A stretch of DNA of 64,000 nt from Trichoplusia ni (GCF_003590095.1 NC_039489.1:2356001-2420000), one strand, 5' to 3'. Shown: positions 21,089 through 31,343, numbered from the stretch's first letter. The notes: generated by a model not told the origin, from the sequence alone. Made by a program: numbers and translations.

Positions 21089-23148
21089 ATGGATGAAAAA
21101 CTTATTGAAAGTGTGAAAAAGTTTCCGTGCATTTGGAACACATCTTCAGAATTTTACAAATGCAACGAAACAAAAGATGCTGCGTGGGACCAAATAATAA
21201 TTGAAACAAACATATCGGATGGTAAATAATATTATGTATTTTTATTCTATAATACCCTCTAGTAGGTACATATTGATATCTTTTTTTTATTTAACAAAAT
21301 AATACCTAAATAATGTCCGCGGCTGGCCAAACTATCCAAATCTGTCACACATCACTGACTATAGATTCTTTTCAAAATTCGAGTATCTTGCCATGGAACC
21401 TTCCCCTGATTATTGAAGTATGAACAATACATTTCGCGAACTTGAAAACCATCATTAATAGAATGTTGTGTTTGTGTAATATCACCAACTGATAATAATG
21501 TTTGCTCCATGTTATTTTCAATATTGTTTATATAATCAGGTTGTCTTTGAATTAAATAATTGTGCAAAACACATGTTGCTTTTATTACCTTGTCAACTGT
21601 TTCTATTTTGCATTCGAAATCTTTATGATACACGTACCACTTTCTCGTCAATACACCGAAAGTTGCCTCAACAATGCGACGTGCTCTTGATAATCGGTAA
21701 TTAAATATTTTTCTTTCTGCGTTTAGTCCATCACGTGGGTATGGCCTCATAAAATTTTCCATTAATGGAAAAGCTTCGTCTCCTATAAATACGAACGGCA
21801 TTTTTGCACCACCTTGATACAATGGTACCGGCTCAGGTAAATTCAATCTCTTCTCTTTTAGACTCTTTCCGAAAATGCTGTTATCAAAAATTCCTGCATC
21901 AGAAAATCTTCCCATAGATCCCACATCAACCATTCTGATTTTCCTTCTGGCATCAGCAAAACACATCAATACTACAGAAAATCTCTTTTTGTAGTTGAAA
22001 AACGAGGACCCAGTTTTCGAGGGAGCCTTGATATATACGTGCTTGCCATCAAGAGCACCTGTACAATTTTTAAATTGCCATAGTTCATCAAAATCTTTTG
22101 CTATTTCTTTCCAGTCGTTTTCTGTTGGTTGCGGCATGACAAGAGGTTGCAATACATTCCATTAAGCATCACAAACCTCATCAATAATTCTTGATACACT
22201 TTTTAATCCAATTCTAAAATTTTCTCCCATCTTTGTAAATGAGTGGCCGGTTGCTAAATACCTGAAAAATAAAAGTAATATTTTTTTATAAATAGACCAT
22301 GGAATATTTTTTTGTGTTTGTTGATTGTTTCAGTTAAAACTGCCAAGTCGCGATGGAAACAACTGAGAGATAATCATCGAGATGCCTTAAAAAGACAAAA
22401 TGCAACAAGGAGTGGACAGGCTAGAAAACAACGAAAGGAATGGAAATATCAGAAAGCCGTGTCATTCTTATTGCCTTACATGTGTAACAGAGACCGGTCA
22501 TCAAATTTTGCGCCCTTGGATGACTCAGTAAGCGAAACTTCAAATCCGCCAAATACCATTGATGAGAGTTCACGGGAATCATGCAATTTGTTGCCATCAA
22601 ATTCAAATAATCTTCCTTCTGTCGATGTTCCTAATGGCCTTCTGGGCCTCTCCCATCCACATCCAAAAAAAGAAAGAACGATGAAATTCTAGATCTTTTG
22701 AAAAAAAATCAAAAACGCCGCGAACTGTTGGAACAAGAACGGATAGAAGTTAAAAACATGATGTCAGCTAGTGGTAAGTACGATGAAATAGACTTATTTT
22801 TTTAAAATTTGGCTGCATCGGCGAAAAAGCTGCCGTATTATTTACAACTACAAATTAAAAAAAACCTGCTTTAATGCGGTAATATCAGCTGAAGAAAGTA
22901 ATCTTCAACATAGTTGGTATTCTCCGAATAATTATGGTTATTCTACAGCCTCATCAACACCTACAACAGATAATATCAATACTAGTATCGATATCGATAC
23001 TCCTAGTGCTCCAAATGATATTAACACTAGTATTAATACTCCTAGCGCTTCACAAATTCAAACAACCCAGGATATTGAAACATCTGCAGCAGAGCAAACA
23101 GGACCCAATGAAAATGCGGACAACTTAGAGACAGATTATGATTTTTAA
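21089..23148 (+). pseudogene. MADF protein of element E2 (exons 21,089-21,221; 22,334-22,773; 22,889-23,148)
   Basis: Exon 1 gives the first MADF half (FPCIWNTSSEFYK, AAWDQIII). Exon 2 follows TTGTTTCAG with RWKQLRDNHRDALKRQ. A frameshift in an A-run near 22,665 precedes ILDLLKKNQKRRELLEQER, a charged helix. A third exon (NNYGYSTASSTP ... LETDYDF) follows a second small intron not seen in the other copies. The tail is Asn/Ser/Thr-rich with repeated INT(S/P) units. One frameshift breaks an otherwise complete gene. Confidence 0.7.
21352..22261 (-). pseudogene. Harbinger transposase exon 2, element E2 (one stop)
   Basis: Class I exon after acceptor TTTTTCAG, starting YLATGHSFTKMGENFRIG. A TAA near 22,163 (EVCDA*W) interrupts it; downstream it is open. 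The catalytic residues are visible: D in ALDGKHVYI, D in FIGDEAFPL and E in RRIVEATFGVL. The C-terminus is longer than in B or J (DTRILKRIYSQ). It lies in the MADF intron, 72 bp from MADF exon 2. Its exon 1 is missing. Confidence 0.8.
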
Positions 23149-23217
23149 ATTAATATAACATGGCATCAACTGTATGCAAAAATAAAAGTTACTTTGATTT
23201 CAAAATGTGTACTTACT

Positions 23218-23337
23218 AAAAAAATCGTGACTCGAAAACTAAAAAAAATCGGGGAACATACATGGGGTATTTTCGGGTACCCCTAGGTGGGAGAAATTTA
23301 AAAAAAAAATCTTGACGACATTCGCTGGGCCACCCTG
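23218..23337. repeat. Truncated mariner-like element end
   Basis: About 120 bases ending GCTGGGCCACCCTG just before TA at 23,338. This ending resembles ACAGGGTGG-type inverted ends of mariner/rosa-like elements, and such ends abut a TA target. No partner end is present. It fills the junction between truncated E2 and the right copy of the 75-bp duplication. Confidence 0.4.
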
Positions 23338-23412
23338 TATGTAATAAGCAACTATAATCTTTTTTTTCGTAAGAAAATTCATGACGCAGCACGTCCTACA
23401 CAGCCCGAGTAA
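23338..23412. repeat. 75-bp direct duplication, right copy
   Basis: Same 75 bases as 19,775-19,849, containing the start of the element D transposase exon 1 (antisense). After it, 23,413-23,504 probably continues the right end of element D, with no gene visible there, up to the TTA where element F starts. Confidence 0.8.
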
Positions 23413-24004
23413 AAAGCGCTACTAGCCAATACTTACCAATGTCTCGCGCGGTGATTTTGCCGTATCATGTACAAGCTAGCACGTTTTTTCAACCGTACGG
23501 CTTAGGGCTCCCGCACACGGGCCACCGGCCACAACCACAAAACGCCGCCACTGGCATATTTCCTGTATTTTTCATACATTTTATATGGACTCGCCGCACA
23601 CGGTTGGCGCCGGTGGCGGCCACACGCTTCAAATCGTCGCAGCTTGCATCTTGTGGCTCGCACCGGCCACTAAACGCCGACACAAAAAGCCGCCACACGC
23701 CACTTGCGCGATTCCGCGCCCCTCTCTCCCTTGCCTCAGTTAACCTGTGTAAGTCGACGGTAACGCACGCACGTAGTCTGTAGTTCATATAGGTAGATAA
23801 ATATGGATATAGAATTATTTATATCAGAGATACAATCCCGTCCTGCGATTTGGGATTCAAAAAGTGATAGTTATAGTAATAGAGGAGAAAAAGTGAAGGC
23901 CTGGGAAGAAATCTGCGAATTGTTTGTGGGAGATTTTTCGAATAAAACTGCCAAAGAAAAGAACATTGAAGGTAAGTTTAATAAAATAATATAAAACCAT
24001 ATAT

Positions 24005-24875
24005 TTATATTCTATTTTCTTGCCACGGTATTGCTCCTTCATTCATAAAATAATCTTTTAACGTATCTCTTGCCGTAGACGCTCGTGTTACTGGCCAGCC
24101 TGTATTTTGTATATTTTCGAGTCCCACTATTTTCAAAGTATGCCGAAAATTGAAGCCATCCCTTTTGCGAATAAAGTTGTGCAAAATGCAACAAGCTTTC
24201 ACAATGTCTTCTGAGAAATGAACAGAAGTGTTTAATGGGCGATGTATTATTCTCCATTTGTTTGCTAGTACGCCTTAGGTACACTCAAGGCAACGTCTGG
24301 CACGGCTTAACCTATAATTGAAAACTTTTTTGTCTAAGTCCAAATATTTTCCAGCATATGGCCTCATCATATTTTCACTGAGGCCAAATGCTTCAACACC
24401 AACAAATGTGTAGTTCAATGGTTGTCGATTACCGACCTGTCGTGGTGAGGGGATATTTAATGTCTTTCTGTGTATTTTGTTACACAGTTCACTTTCTCTA
24501 AATATTGTAGAATCGGATGCTTTACCGTATGCCCCAACATCCACGAACGTAAAAAGTAAATTCGAGTCACAACTTGCTAGAAGTACTATTGAAAAAAAAT
24601 TTTTATAGCTAAAGTACAAGGAGCCGGTATCGAATGGATGAATAATTCTTATATGTTTCCCATCTATGGCGCCTAAACAATTAGGAAAATTAGTATTTTG
24701 AAGAAATCCGCTGGCAATTTCTTTCCACATGTCTTGGGTCGGTTCTGGAATACAAACGGCTTTTAAATAGTTCCAAATTAGTTGACATGTTTCTTGTACT
24801 ATTTTCCTTGCTGTAGAGGCCCCACGGTGGTAAGAGAGTTCAAAATCCTCAAACGAGCATCCAGTTCCTAGATAC
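24005..24875 (-). pseudogene. Harbinger transposase exon 2, element F (catalytic Asp lost, stop)
   Basis: Exon starts at acceptor TTTCAG with GTGCSFEDFELSYHRG. The first Asp is kept (AIDGKHIRI), but the second block reads FVGVEAFGL instead of VGDEAF, so the catalytic Asp is replaced by Val. An in-frame TAA follows RRCLECT just at the Glu block. The C-terminus (ANKWRIIHRPL ... IPWQENRI) is intact. Two independent lesions show long inactivity. MADF exon 2 begins 58 bp from this exon's start. Confidence 0.82.
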
Positions 24876-25642
24876 CTGAAACAAATTATATGTTTTTTTA
24901 AATAAATTAAAATTATATTTTTTGTTGTTACAGTAACTAAATTACAGAGGAAGTGGAAGAGTCTTCGTGACAGTTTTAATAGAGAAAATGCAAAAAAACA
25001 AGAACGTTGCGAGTGGTTCGGCAGCAACAAGCAGTAAACAGTACATTTATTTCAATCATCTATCGTTCTTGAATACCTTAAAAGAAGTGAGACCGCCTAC
25101 CGATGTTACTAATGCAACTGATGATGCGGAAACATCTCGCCCGAAAATAAACAGAAACATTAATATAAAAAGGGCCGAAAAATCCGAAAATGAAATTCTC
25201 AGAACACTTTCGGAAAATTTAAAACGTAAACATGATCAAATAAGCGACCAAAATGACCCCGATAAGCAATTTCTGATGTCGCTGCTTCCACATGTAAAAA
25301 AAATTTACGAAAATTGTAAACTTGATTTTCAATCAGAAATATTACAGTTAATTAGAAAGTACACGCATAATCAAAATTATGAAACCTATTCGGCACAATG
25401 TTATGGTTAAGCCACGTATTCACTGAGCAACAATTGTTTATAAACTCTGTTTCAGAAACAAAATCTACGTGTTTCTGAAACAAATCATTTTGTTTCAGAA
25501 ACATATAATTTTGTTTCTGTAAACACTACGTGTTTATCGGTATGTTTCGGTGCTCCCCACTTGTGACGGAGAACACAGAAGCAAATCAGTTGCGCAACAG
25601 GTGCATGCGAGTGTGGACGCGTCTAAACATTTGTTTATAAAC

Positions 25643-27407
25643 ATGGCTTTAGTGTGGGACGATGAAACTGTCTTTAAATTGATAGAACTGTTTGAGAAAA
25701 AACGAATATTATGGGATTGCTCGACAAAGGACTATAAAAATAAAATAAAAAAGAATGACGCCTGGGAAGAAATTTCGAATGCTTTGGCAATTCCAAAAAC
25801 AGATGTTGAGAATAAAATGCATATATTGCGGTCGCAATTTGCATGAGAGAGGAAGAAAATGTTGTCTACAAAAACCACAGGTGCTGGTGCTGCAGATATT
25901 AAGAAATCAAAATGGAAATTTTATGAAGAATTAATTTTCTTACAATGCACGACGACAAGGGTCGGTGGTGCGGATACTTTAAATGAAACAGTGAGCGCAT
26001 TATTCATATTTTATTTTTATGTTATCAGCTGTAGGCATGTAAATATTCTACCTAACATATACGAAAACACTACCGCCATAGCATTAAGCTACATTGTTTT
26101 GTTACGGCAAGCTTCCTCTTTCGCTCATGAAATATTCACCAAATTGATCCCTTATGATTGTAGCAGTACGTGCTGAATTTCTAGGTCGCCTTTCCAATTC
26201 CAAAATTGAAGTTCCTTCAACTGTATACTCTCTACGCCAAGCACCTTCTATGACATTATGGTCACTGTCTTCAAAATCAAAAGTCATCGGGGGCGTATAC
26301 AAGGCTCTAGATTGTTTATTCCTTCTTAAAAAGTTATGCATGTAAAGACATGCCATTACAATAAGTTCACACTTTTCAGGCTTGAGAGGAATTGGTTTAC
26401 GAAATACACGAAAAACCACGCATAAAATTCCAAAAACATTTTCTACAACCCTCCTGGCCCTACAGAGTCTATAGTTGAAAATTCGTTTCATTGTGCCACG
26501 GTTATGAATACCCGGGTACGGCCTCATCAAGTTTTCCGATAATGGGAATGCACTATCGCCCAGTATTACATAAGGAAGGTCAGGTCCATCTGGTGATATC
26601 GTTTCTTGGTTTGGAAAATTAAGACGGTGTTCCACCATTCTTTGATAGAAACTCGTTTCTTGAAAGATGCCACTGTCAGATGCTCTTCCTTTCGCACCAC
26701 AGTTTGCATATATAACATTATAAGATGCATCTACAATAGCCAGTAGTACAATACTTAACTGATCTTTGTAGTTGTAGTAATCACTGTTACTATTGCTAGG
26801 CGCTTCAATAACCACATGCTTCCCATCTATAGCTCCGACACAGTGTGGAAAATTCCATAATTCGTTCCACTCACGGGCCTTTTCTTTCCAGTGCGCTTCG
26901 GAACTCGGAACCTTAAAAAAAAAGTGTTTAAAATTGCAGGCAAACCGTGAAGACCTCCTGGCAACTGAGGAGCCAGAACAGCAATCGGAGCAGCAGAAAC
27001 CACAATCTCCACTTCCACCATCCCCACTACCATCTACAAGTAGCAAAAAAGCATCTAAAAGAAAAGTGGATGACAATCTAAGTGAAGTATTTGAAATAGT
27101 TAAATCTGCAAAACGCAAAATGGATGAATCTAAGGATGAATATGATATTTATGGGCAATACGTCGCTTCAGAATTAAGAGCGGTACAAAACGAGACTGCC
27201 GTAATACAAGCCAAGGCTTATATTAATAATATTTTAATAGACATGCGAATGGGCAAATACAATTATGGTTACGGATATCATAGCCATCCCGGATATGAAA
27301 CTGCGTCGACACCAGCAAGTTCAACCTCACAAAAAGAACTTGAAACCATTGAAGAGATAGTTTCACAAATCGCATCAGTAGAAGAAACCGATAGTAGTAC
27401 CCAGTAG
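25643..27407 (+). pseudogene. MADF protein of element G (exons 25,643-25,990; 26,940-27,407)
   Basis: Exon 1 holds the full MADF domain (FKLIELFEKKRILWDC ... AWEEISNAL ... KSKWKFYEELIFL) and ends at GTGAGC. A TGA after LRSQFA corresponds to the Arg in C (QFVRERKK), consistent with a CGA-to-TGA change. Exon 2 follows AAAATTGCAG and is open. It contains Gln/Pro/Ser-rich sequence, the DEYDIYGQYVASELRAV block, YINNILIDMRMGKY and a tail ending at 27,407. One point mutation is all that breaks this gene. Confidence 0.8.
26102..26911 (-). CDS. Harbinger transposase exon 2, element G (almost intact)
   Basis: Class II catalytic exon starting VPSSEAHWKEKAREWNELW after a TTTTTTTTTAAG acceptor. D is in AIDGKHVVI, D in VILGDSAFPL and E in RRVVENVFGIL. 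It ends SERGSLP with a stop where relatives have WQN, so only the last few residues are lost. Its start at 26,911 is 28 bp from the start of MADF exon 2 (26,940) on the other strand. With exon 1 also open, this transposase is the most complete interleaved one here. Confidence 0.85.
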   Translation of the reverse strand, partial: VPSSEAHWKEKAREWNELWNFPHCVGAIDGKHVVIEAPSNSNSDYYNYKDQLSIVLLAIVDASYNVIYANCGAKGRASDSGIFQETSFYQRMVEHRLNFPNQETISPDGPDLPYVILGDSAFPLSENLMRPYPGIHNRGTMKRIFNYRLCRARRVVENVFGILCVVFRVFRKPIPLKPEKCELIVMACLYMHNFLRRNKQSRALYTPPMTFDFEDSDHNVIEGAWRREYTVEGTSILELERRPRNSARTATIIRDQFGEYFMSERGSLP

Positions 27408-27471
27408 ATAGTTCGCCTAATTTTGTATAATTAATAAAAAAAATATTGATTCATAACTTAGTTTTTCTTAC

Positions 27472-27885
27472 CTGGATGTAGTTCTTCAACACACGTTTTA
27501 TATTCTTACAAACTTCGGGTATGATCCGGCTGATTAATTGTTTGGAAACTCTAAAAGTGTATGAGAGTGAAGAATATGAATCTCCAGTAGCTAAATATCT
27601 TAAAGTAATGGCTAGTCTTGTTTCAGCGGTAACTGCACTTCGTAAGTTTGTATCTTGTTTCTCTATAAATGGTCCAACATTTTGCAAAAGATATTCAAAA
27701 TCTGATTTTGACATTCGTAGAAAGTTTATAAATGATCCATCAAACATGCATAAATCACTTAATACGTCTTGTCTTCTTAGCAAGTAATTCCTGACCCACC
27801 ATCTTTTACGTTTCTTTTTACTAGAAATGGACTTATGCAAAAAAATGTAGGCACCACATAACAACACTACTTCCTCGGGCGACAT
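27472..27885 (-). CDS. Harbinger transposase exon 1, element G
   Basis: Open exon from ATG 27,885 (MSPEEVVLLCGAYIFLHKS) through KKKRKRWWVRNYLL, FLRMSKSDFEYLL and LAITLRYLATGDSYSSLSYTFRVSKQLI to EVCKNIKRVLKNYIQ, then a GTAAG donor. It is closely related to exon 1 of element C. It joins in phase to exon 2 at 26,911 across an intron that contains MADF exon 2 antisense. The MADF stop lies 64 bp from its 3' edge. Confidence 0.82.
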
Positions 27886-28035
27886 GACCTAAGCAACTGA
27901 CTGTGTGGACGGCAGAGTTTCCGAAACATTGTTCCTGGAAACATTTACGTGATGTTTCAGAAACTGTGTATCCGAAACACTGTTGTTCAGTGAATACATG
28001 GCTTATCTCTCTCAAAAAAAACAAAACCAATACAA

Positions 28036-28304
28036 GTAAAGTTCTCAATCCCTGGAATACGCCGATTGGCGTTTTCAGCACCAGAGTAAGAAAACTCAAC
28101 GTTTCTAGAACTGAAATATCCAAAAACTACTTGTACCAGGCATATCACTTATAAATTACAAGCACATTGGTCTATATTTTATTATTAAATCATCAAATTT
28201 GGATAAAATATAAAACAATTTTATATTACGCCGATCGGCGTGGTCAGAATCTGAGTATGAAACAATAATACGCCGATCGGCGTGCGCCGCATTGAATGGG
28301 TTAA
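28036..28304. repeat. piggyBac-like MITE with ACGCCGATCGGCGT palindromes
   Basis: Three copies of the near-palindrome ACGCCGATYGGCGT lie at about 28,059, 28,230 and 28,269. The right end GCATTGAATGGG abuts TTAA (28,301-28,304), a piggyBac-type boundary. The left end near 28,050 (ATCCCTGGAATACGCC) has no clear TTAA. The insertion destroyed the 3' half of the element F transposase exon 1. No coding capacity is seen. Confidence 0.5.
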
Positions 28305-28475
28305 ACGAAAATGTTTGAAAAACTTTTTAGGATGGTTTAGAAGATTATCGAAATGTTCGTTGCATTTGTTTACATTCGTTAAAATTGGATGTATCCAATA
28401 ACTACGGTTTCGTCTTCTACGACGACGTCTTTTTATCAAAAGTAGCGCAATTAAACCTTCTTCGTCAGAGTCCAT
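28301..28475 (-). pseudogene. Harbinger transposase exon 1, element F (truncated)
   Basis: Starts at ATG 28,475 (MDSDEEGLIALLLIKRRR) with a polyarginine run, SYWIHPIL and FFKHFRLT, then is cut by the MITE-like insertion. The rest of the exon and the splice donor are lost. It lies just inside the right end of F, as expected. Confidence 0.7.
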
Positions 28476-28648
28476 TAAGATACTGCACGCAAGGGTTAAA
28501 AAAAAGTAGCAGCCACCGACCGCAAGTGTCGACCACCGGCCACAAGTGGCTGTCGCGCGCTTCAGCTACCTTTGTAGCCGCTTCTAGCTTCTAGTGGCGG
28601 CGTTTGTGGCTGTGGCGAGTGGCTCGTGTGCGGCGACACTAAAGGTGT

Positions 28649-28934
28649 TAAATCATTTAGTGTATCTTTGCGAGATCTTATTGCATTTGAATTTCATTCC
28701 AATCAATTTATTTCAATAGATGATCCACCAACATCTCTTTTGTTAGAAGGATCTGAGTTTCATTTACTGTCAATAATAGAATTCGTGCCCCCAGTATGTG
28801 AAACACTAATTGGTCACTACAAAGCTCATTGCAGACGAAATTCAGAATGGAAATGTTATGACGACGAATCGAAAAAAATTACGAAGAGTAAAACGAAACT
28901 AATTCCACATTGTATAATATATGCGAAAAAATAA
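28649..28934 (+). pseudogene. USP-like (ubiquitin C-terminal hydrolase family) C-terminal fragment
   Basis: Open frame that begins at the F border without a start codon. It shows a pattern typical of the last part of USP/C19 peptidases: hydrophobic strands (FHLLSIIEFVPPV) then IGHYKAHCRR and EWKCYDDE, where the His of GHY would be the catalytic His. The Cys box is not present. A related fragment sits in the foldback element at 52.1-52.5 kb. It may come from a transposon-carried gene. Identification is by motif only. 28,935-29,248 shows nothing else. Confidence 0.5.
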
Positions 28935-29267
28935 TGTGAAAATAAGATAAATTAATAATTGAATATTTTTTAAGTAAATTGTAATATTATTAAACTGAAT
29001 CTGATGAATGACCTACATTTTGTTTTTATTTGCCCTTTTAATGTGCTTATTATCCACTTACCTACTCATAACATAATAAGCCATTTAACAATTATTATTT
29101 CAAACGCCTGCTTTCTAAAATAGCAATACCGTTGAGTGAAGACACACTGCAACTATTTGCCTTTATTATTTTATCAGGCACTTTTCATTGGGATAATTTA
29201 AATAATTGATATATCCTTGACATAACATATGTTTGAAGTTACAACTAAGGGCGCGTACACATAGAAC

Positions 29268-29490
29268 ATCCGTTTTACAGGTCCGTTTAAACGTATATGT
29301 TATTAACGTATGTAGTTGTATGAGCGAGTTCATACAGAATACAGTATTCCGGATCCAGTAAAAAATACTGATCCGACAAAATAAGCAGCAATCCGTTTTA
29401 CAGGTCCGTTTAAACGTATATGTATTAGCGTATGTAGTTGTATGAGCCAGTTCACACAGTATTCCGGATCCAGTAATACTATACTAATCC
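29268..29490. repeat. Two tandem subterminal units in element H
   Basis: Unit 1 (29,268-29,390) and unit 2 (29,391-about 29,490) both start ATCCGTTTTACAGGTCCGTT, share GTATGTAGTTGTATGAG and contain GTATTCCGGATCC. Unit 2 is shorter by some 20 bases. This is a tandem duplication of the region that presumably binds the element's own proteins. Confidence 0.8.
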
Positions 29491-29615
29491 GTTTTATCGG
29501 ATTGAAACCGCACGAGGCTTTGCACGGGGGTGCGCGGGGTGCGATGTGCTACACACAGCCGCCATATGCCGGTTTCATTCCTAGAGTAGTGCACGTGTCC
29601 AGTGCTATCATAATC

Positions 29616-30996
29616 ATGGCAAGCAAGGCGTTTGAAAAATATGTTGAGCAAGAAGTTTTGATAAATTGTGTTGAAAGTAGACCAGTTCTTTGGGACAAAA
29701 CACTGGAGATTTATAAAGATAAAATTGCAAAAACCGCAGCTTGGCGCGAAATATGCGGTATTCTAAAGGAGGATTTTGAAGCTATGGAACAAAAAGAAAG
29801 ACAAGAATTTGGTAAGTATTTATTTGATATTGTAATGGAGACATTGTTTTTTATTTTAAATAGCTTCATTCTGCCAAGAAACTGACCCAGATTCGGACAC
29901 GAAATAGTTTTCGAATTCCGTTCGAACTGAATTTGCAGTTCGACCACCTCGTAGCGTTTCATCATCAGGTAGGCTATTGAAATGAAATGCTTCAGATTCG
30001 GATGTGTTGCCATCCTTTAAGCCCTCTTTTTCCCTTACAAAGTTGTGTAGAACGGTACATGCCTTAACTATCCATATAGCTGTTGTTTTGTTGACGTCTA
30101 GAGGCCGGTGGAATACTCTCCACTTATTAGCAAGAATACCAAATGCACATTCAACGTATCGTCTAGCTCTGGTCAAACGATAGTTATATATTCGCTTATT
30201 TACGTCTAAATGCGTCCCGCTAAATGGCCTCATTAAATTTTCGTGTAAACCGAAACCTTCATCGCCGATTATGACGTAGGGAACTCTCGTTTCTGAGCCT
30301 GTTATTATAAAAAAATGGAATTCGACTAGAGATGCCTGGATACGAACATTGAGTGAGAAAAAGAAATTGAAGAAATCTGGAGCTGCTGCCTCAAATACCA
30401 AGCCTTACAAATATCACAATCAAATGTTATTTTTGAAAAAAGTTGTCACCCCAGGTGATACACACGAGAACGTCCCTGCTAATGACAACATCACGGAAAC
30501 AGTAGAAAGTAATAAAGACAACGAAGATGAACCTGATCAGATTACGGAACAAAGTGGTAGTGACAGACAAAAGGAAAGACAAAATTTAGCCCCGCCGCAA
30601 CGCAAGGCAATCAAAAGAAATGTGAATGAAGTAGACGCCAAAATGATTGAATACATGAATGATGAGTTAAAAAAAACTAAAAATGAGTTTGAAGATCCCA
30701 ATTTATCGTTCTTCAAAGGTATTTTGCCGCAACTGGCTTCACTTAATGGCGATCAAATTTTAGAATTTCAGTCTGGAGTGATAAACCTTTTACAAAATAT
30801 TAAAAGTAGAAGATATGGTCAGTCAAACTACGAGTGGCCTCCATATTCACAAAGTTCTAGCACTCCTCACTACCACACCCAAGGTTATTTTAGTAGGCCA
30901 CATCATCTTGACTCTACACCATCAGTAGAAGGTTCGCCATCAGTAGAATCTACATTCAGCCAGGAGTCAGACTTGCCAGATCTGTCTATGTTTTGA
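29616..30996 (+). pseudogene. MADF/BESS protein of element H (exon 29,616-29,811; exon 2 from about 30,305 to 30,996)
   Basis: Exon 1 (MASKAFEKYVEQEVLI ... SRPVLWDK ... AWREICGIL) ends at GTAAGT and looks intact. A deletion removed the end of the intron and its acceptor. The second MADF half (KKWNSTRDAWIRTL) now begins right next to the transposase fragment. Downstream the frame is open: SGAAASNTKPYKYHNQMLFL, basic PPQRKAIKRN, a BESS motif (LSFFKGILPQLASL) and a tail ending DLSMF. With the acceptor gone, normal splicing is unlikely. Confidence 0.72.
29856..30300 (-). pseudogene. Harbinger transposase exon 2, element H (5' half deleted)
   Basis: C-terminal part only, from RVPYVIIGDEGFGL to VSWQNEAI. 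The second Asp (GDEGF) and the Glu block (RRYVECAFGIL) remain, but the region with DGKH has been deleted together with the intron end of the MADF gene. This one deletion damaged both genes, a direct cost of the interleaved layout. Confidence 0.8.
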
Positions 30997-31071
30997 AATA
31001 AATCTTCATTTTTGTAAACCTTTTTGTCATTTTAAATCTTAATTGATAATAACAAAAATTAAAGTTCTTAC

Positions 31072-31343
31072 CTTAAAAATATCGCTAGTTTTACTTCAGG
31101 GCACAAGCTTTTCCTCCAGTTTGTGTCTTTCTTTTTTAAATCCTTTTCTAATCGTTTAAGAAGGTCATCAAAAGTAGACGTCGTCATTCGGAAATAAGTA
31201 AAAAATTTAGCTTCGTCTTCTTTCAGCTGACGCACAACAGCACCACGACAAAATCTTTGCCTTAATAGTGGATGTATCCAATAACGCCGGGGCTTCCTCC
31301 GCCGCAGACGACGATAGTACCAATACAACACGACAACGTCCAT
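31072..31343 (-). CDS. Harbinger transposase exon 1, element H
   Basis: Open class I exon from ATG 31,343 (MDVVVLYWYYRRLRRRKP) with RYWIHPLLRQRF and YFRMTTSTFDDLLKRL, to AIFLR and a GTAAG donor. A second copy of its first two thirds lies at 37,463-37,620 (minus), and of its middle at 35,817-35,862. The two copies are separated by elements I and a LINE. Confidence 0.8.

Larger units (their letters stand above)
20800..23217 (+). mobile_element. PIF/Harbinger element E2 (right end lost)
   Basis: Inserted into the E transposase after TTA (20,797-20,799). The left end reads AGGCTGCCTGTCCACCGGAG and is followed by many GAAGCGGAGCGG / AGCGGAGCG repeats (20,815-21,010). It contains MADF exons 1-3 (+) and transposase exon 2 (-). 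At about 23,218 the sequence stops at the splice donor of the missing transposase exon 1 and changes to a mariner-like end. Confidence 0.7.
25410..28002 (+). mobile_element. PIF/Harbinger element G
   Basis: The inverted ends are AGCCACGTATTCACTGAGCA at 25,410 and, inverted, GCCATGTATTCACTGAACAA at 28,002. TTA precedes (25,407-25,409) and follows (28,003-28,005). Subterminal regions repeat GTTTCAGAAACA/TGTTTCTGAAACA (25,445-25,515; 27,915-27,985). It has the full four-part interleaved gene pair and is the most complete class II copy, with few lesions. Confidence 0.88.
23803..28038 (+). pseudogene. MADF/BESS protein of element F (exons 23,803-23,971; 24,934-25,409 plus 28,003-28,038)
   Basis: Exon 1 reads MDIELFISEIQSRPAIWDSK ... 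AWEEICELFVGDF and ends at GTAAG. Exon 2 starts VTKLQRKWKSLRDSF. A frameshift in an A-run near 25,000 follows, then a BESS motif (KQFLMSLLPHVKKIYENCKL). Element G interrupts the last codons at TTA 25,407-25,409. Beyond G the frame continues to a TAA at about 28,038. The intron holds the antisense transposase. Confidence 0.72.
23505..28639 (+). mobile_element. PIF/Harbinger element F (contains element G)
   Basis: The left end GGGCTCCCGCACACGGGCCA and the inverted right end (about 28,590-28,639) share CCGCACACG, GCCACA-CCACAAA and CGCCGCCACT blocks. The left flank is TTA; the right flank is TAA. Subterminal motifs are CACCGGCCAC and GCCGCCAC. It contains MADF exon 1, transposase exon 2, MADF exon 2 (split by element G) and a damaged transposase exon 1, in the usual interleaved order. 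Confidence 0.82.

Noticed and set aside
23439..23788. Overlapping ORFs on both strands in GC-rich DNA
   Set aside because: They arise from low stop-codon density in the GC-rich end of F. No domain is recognisable.
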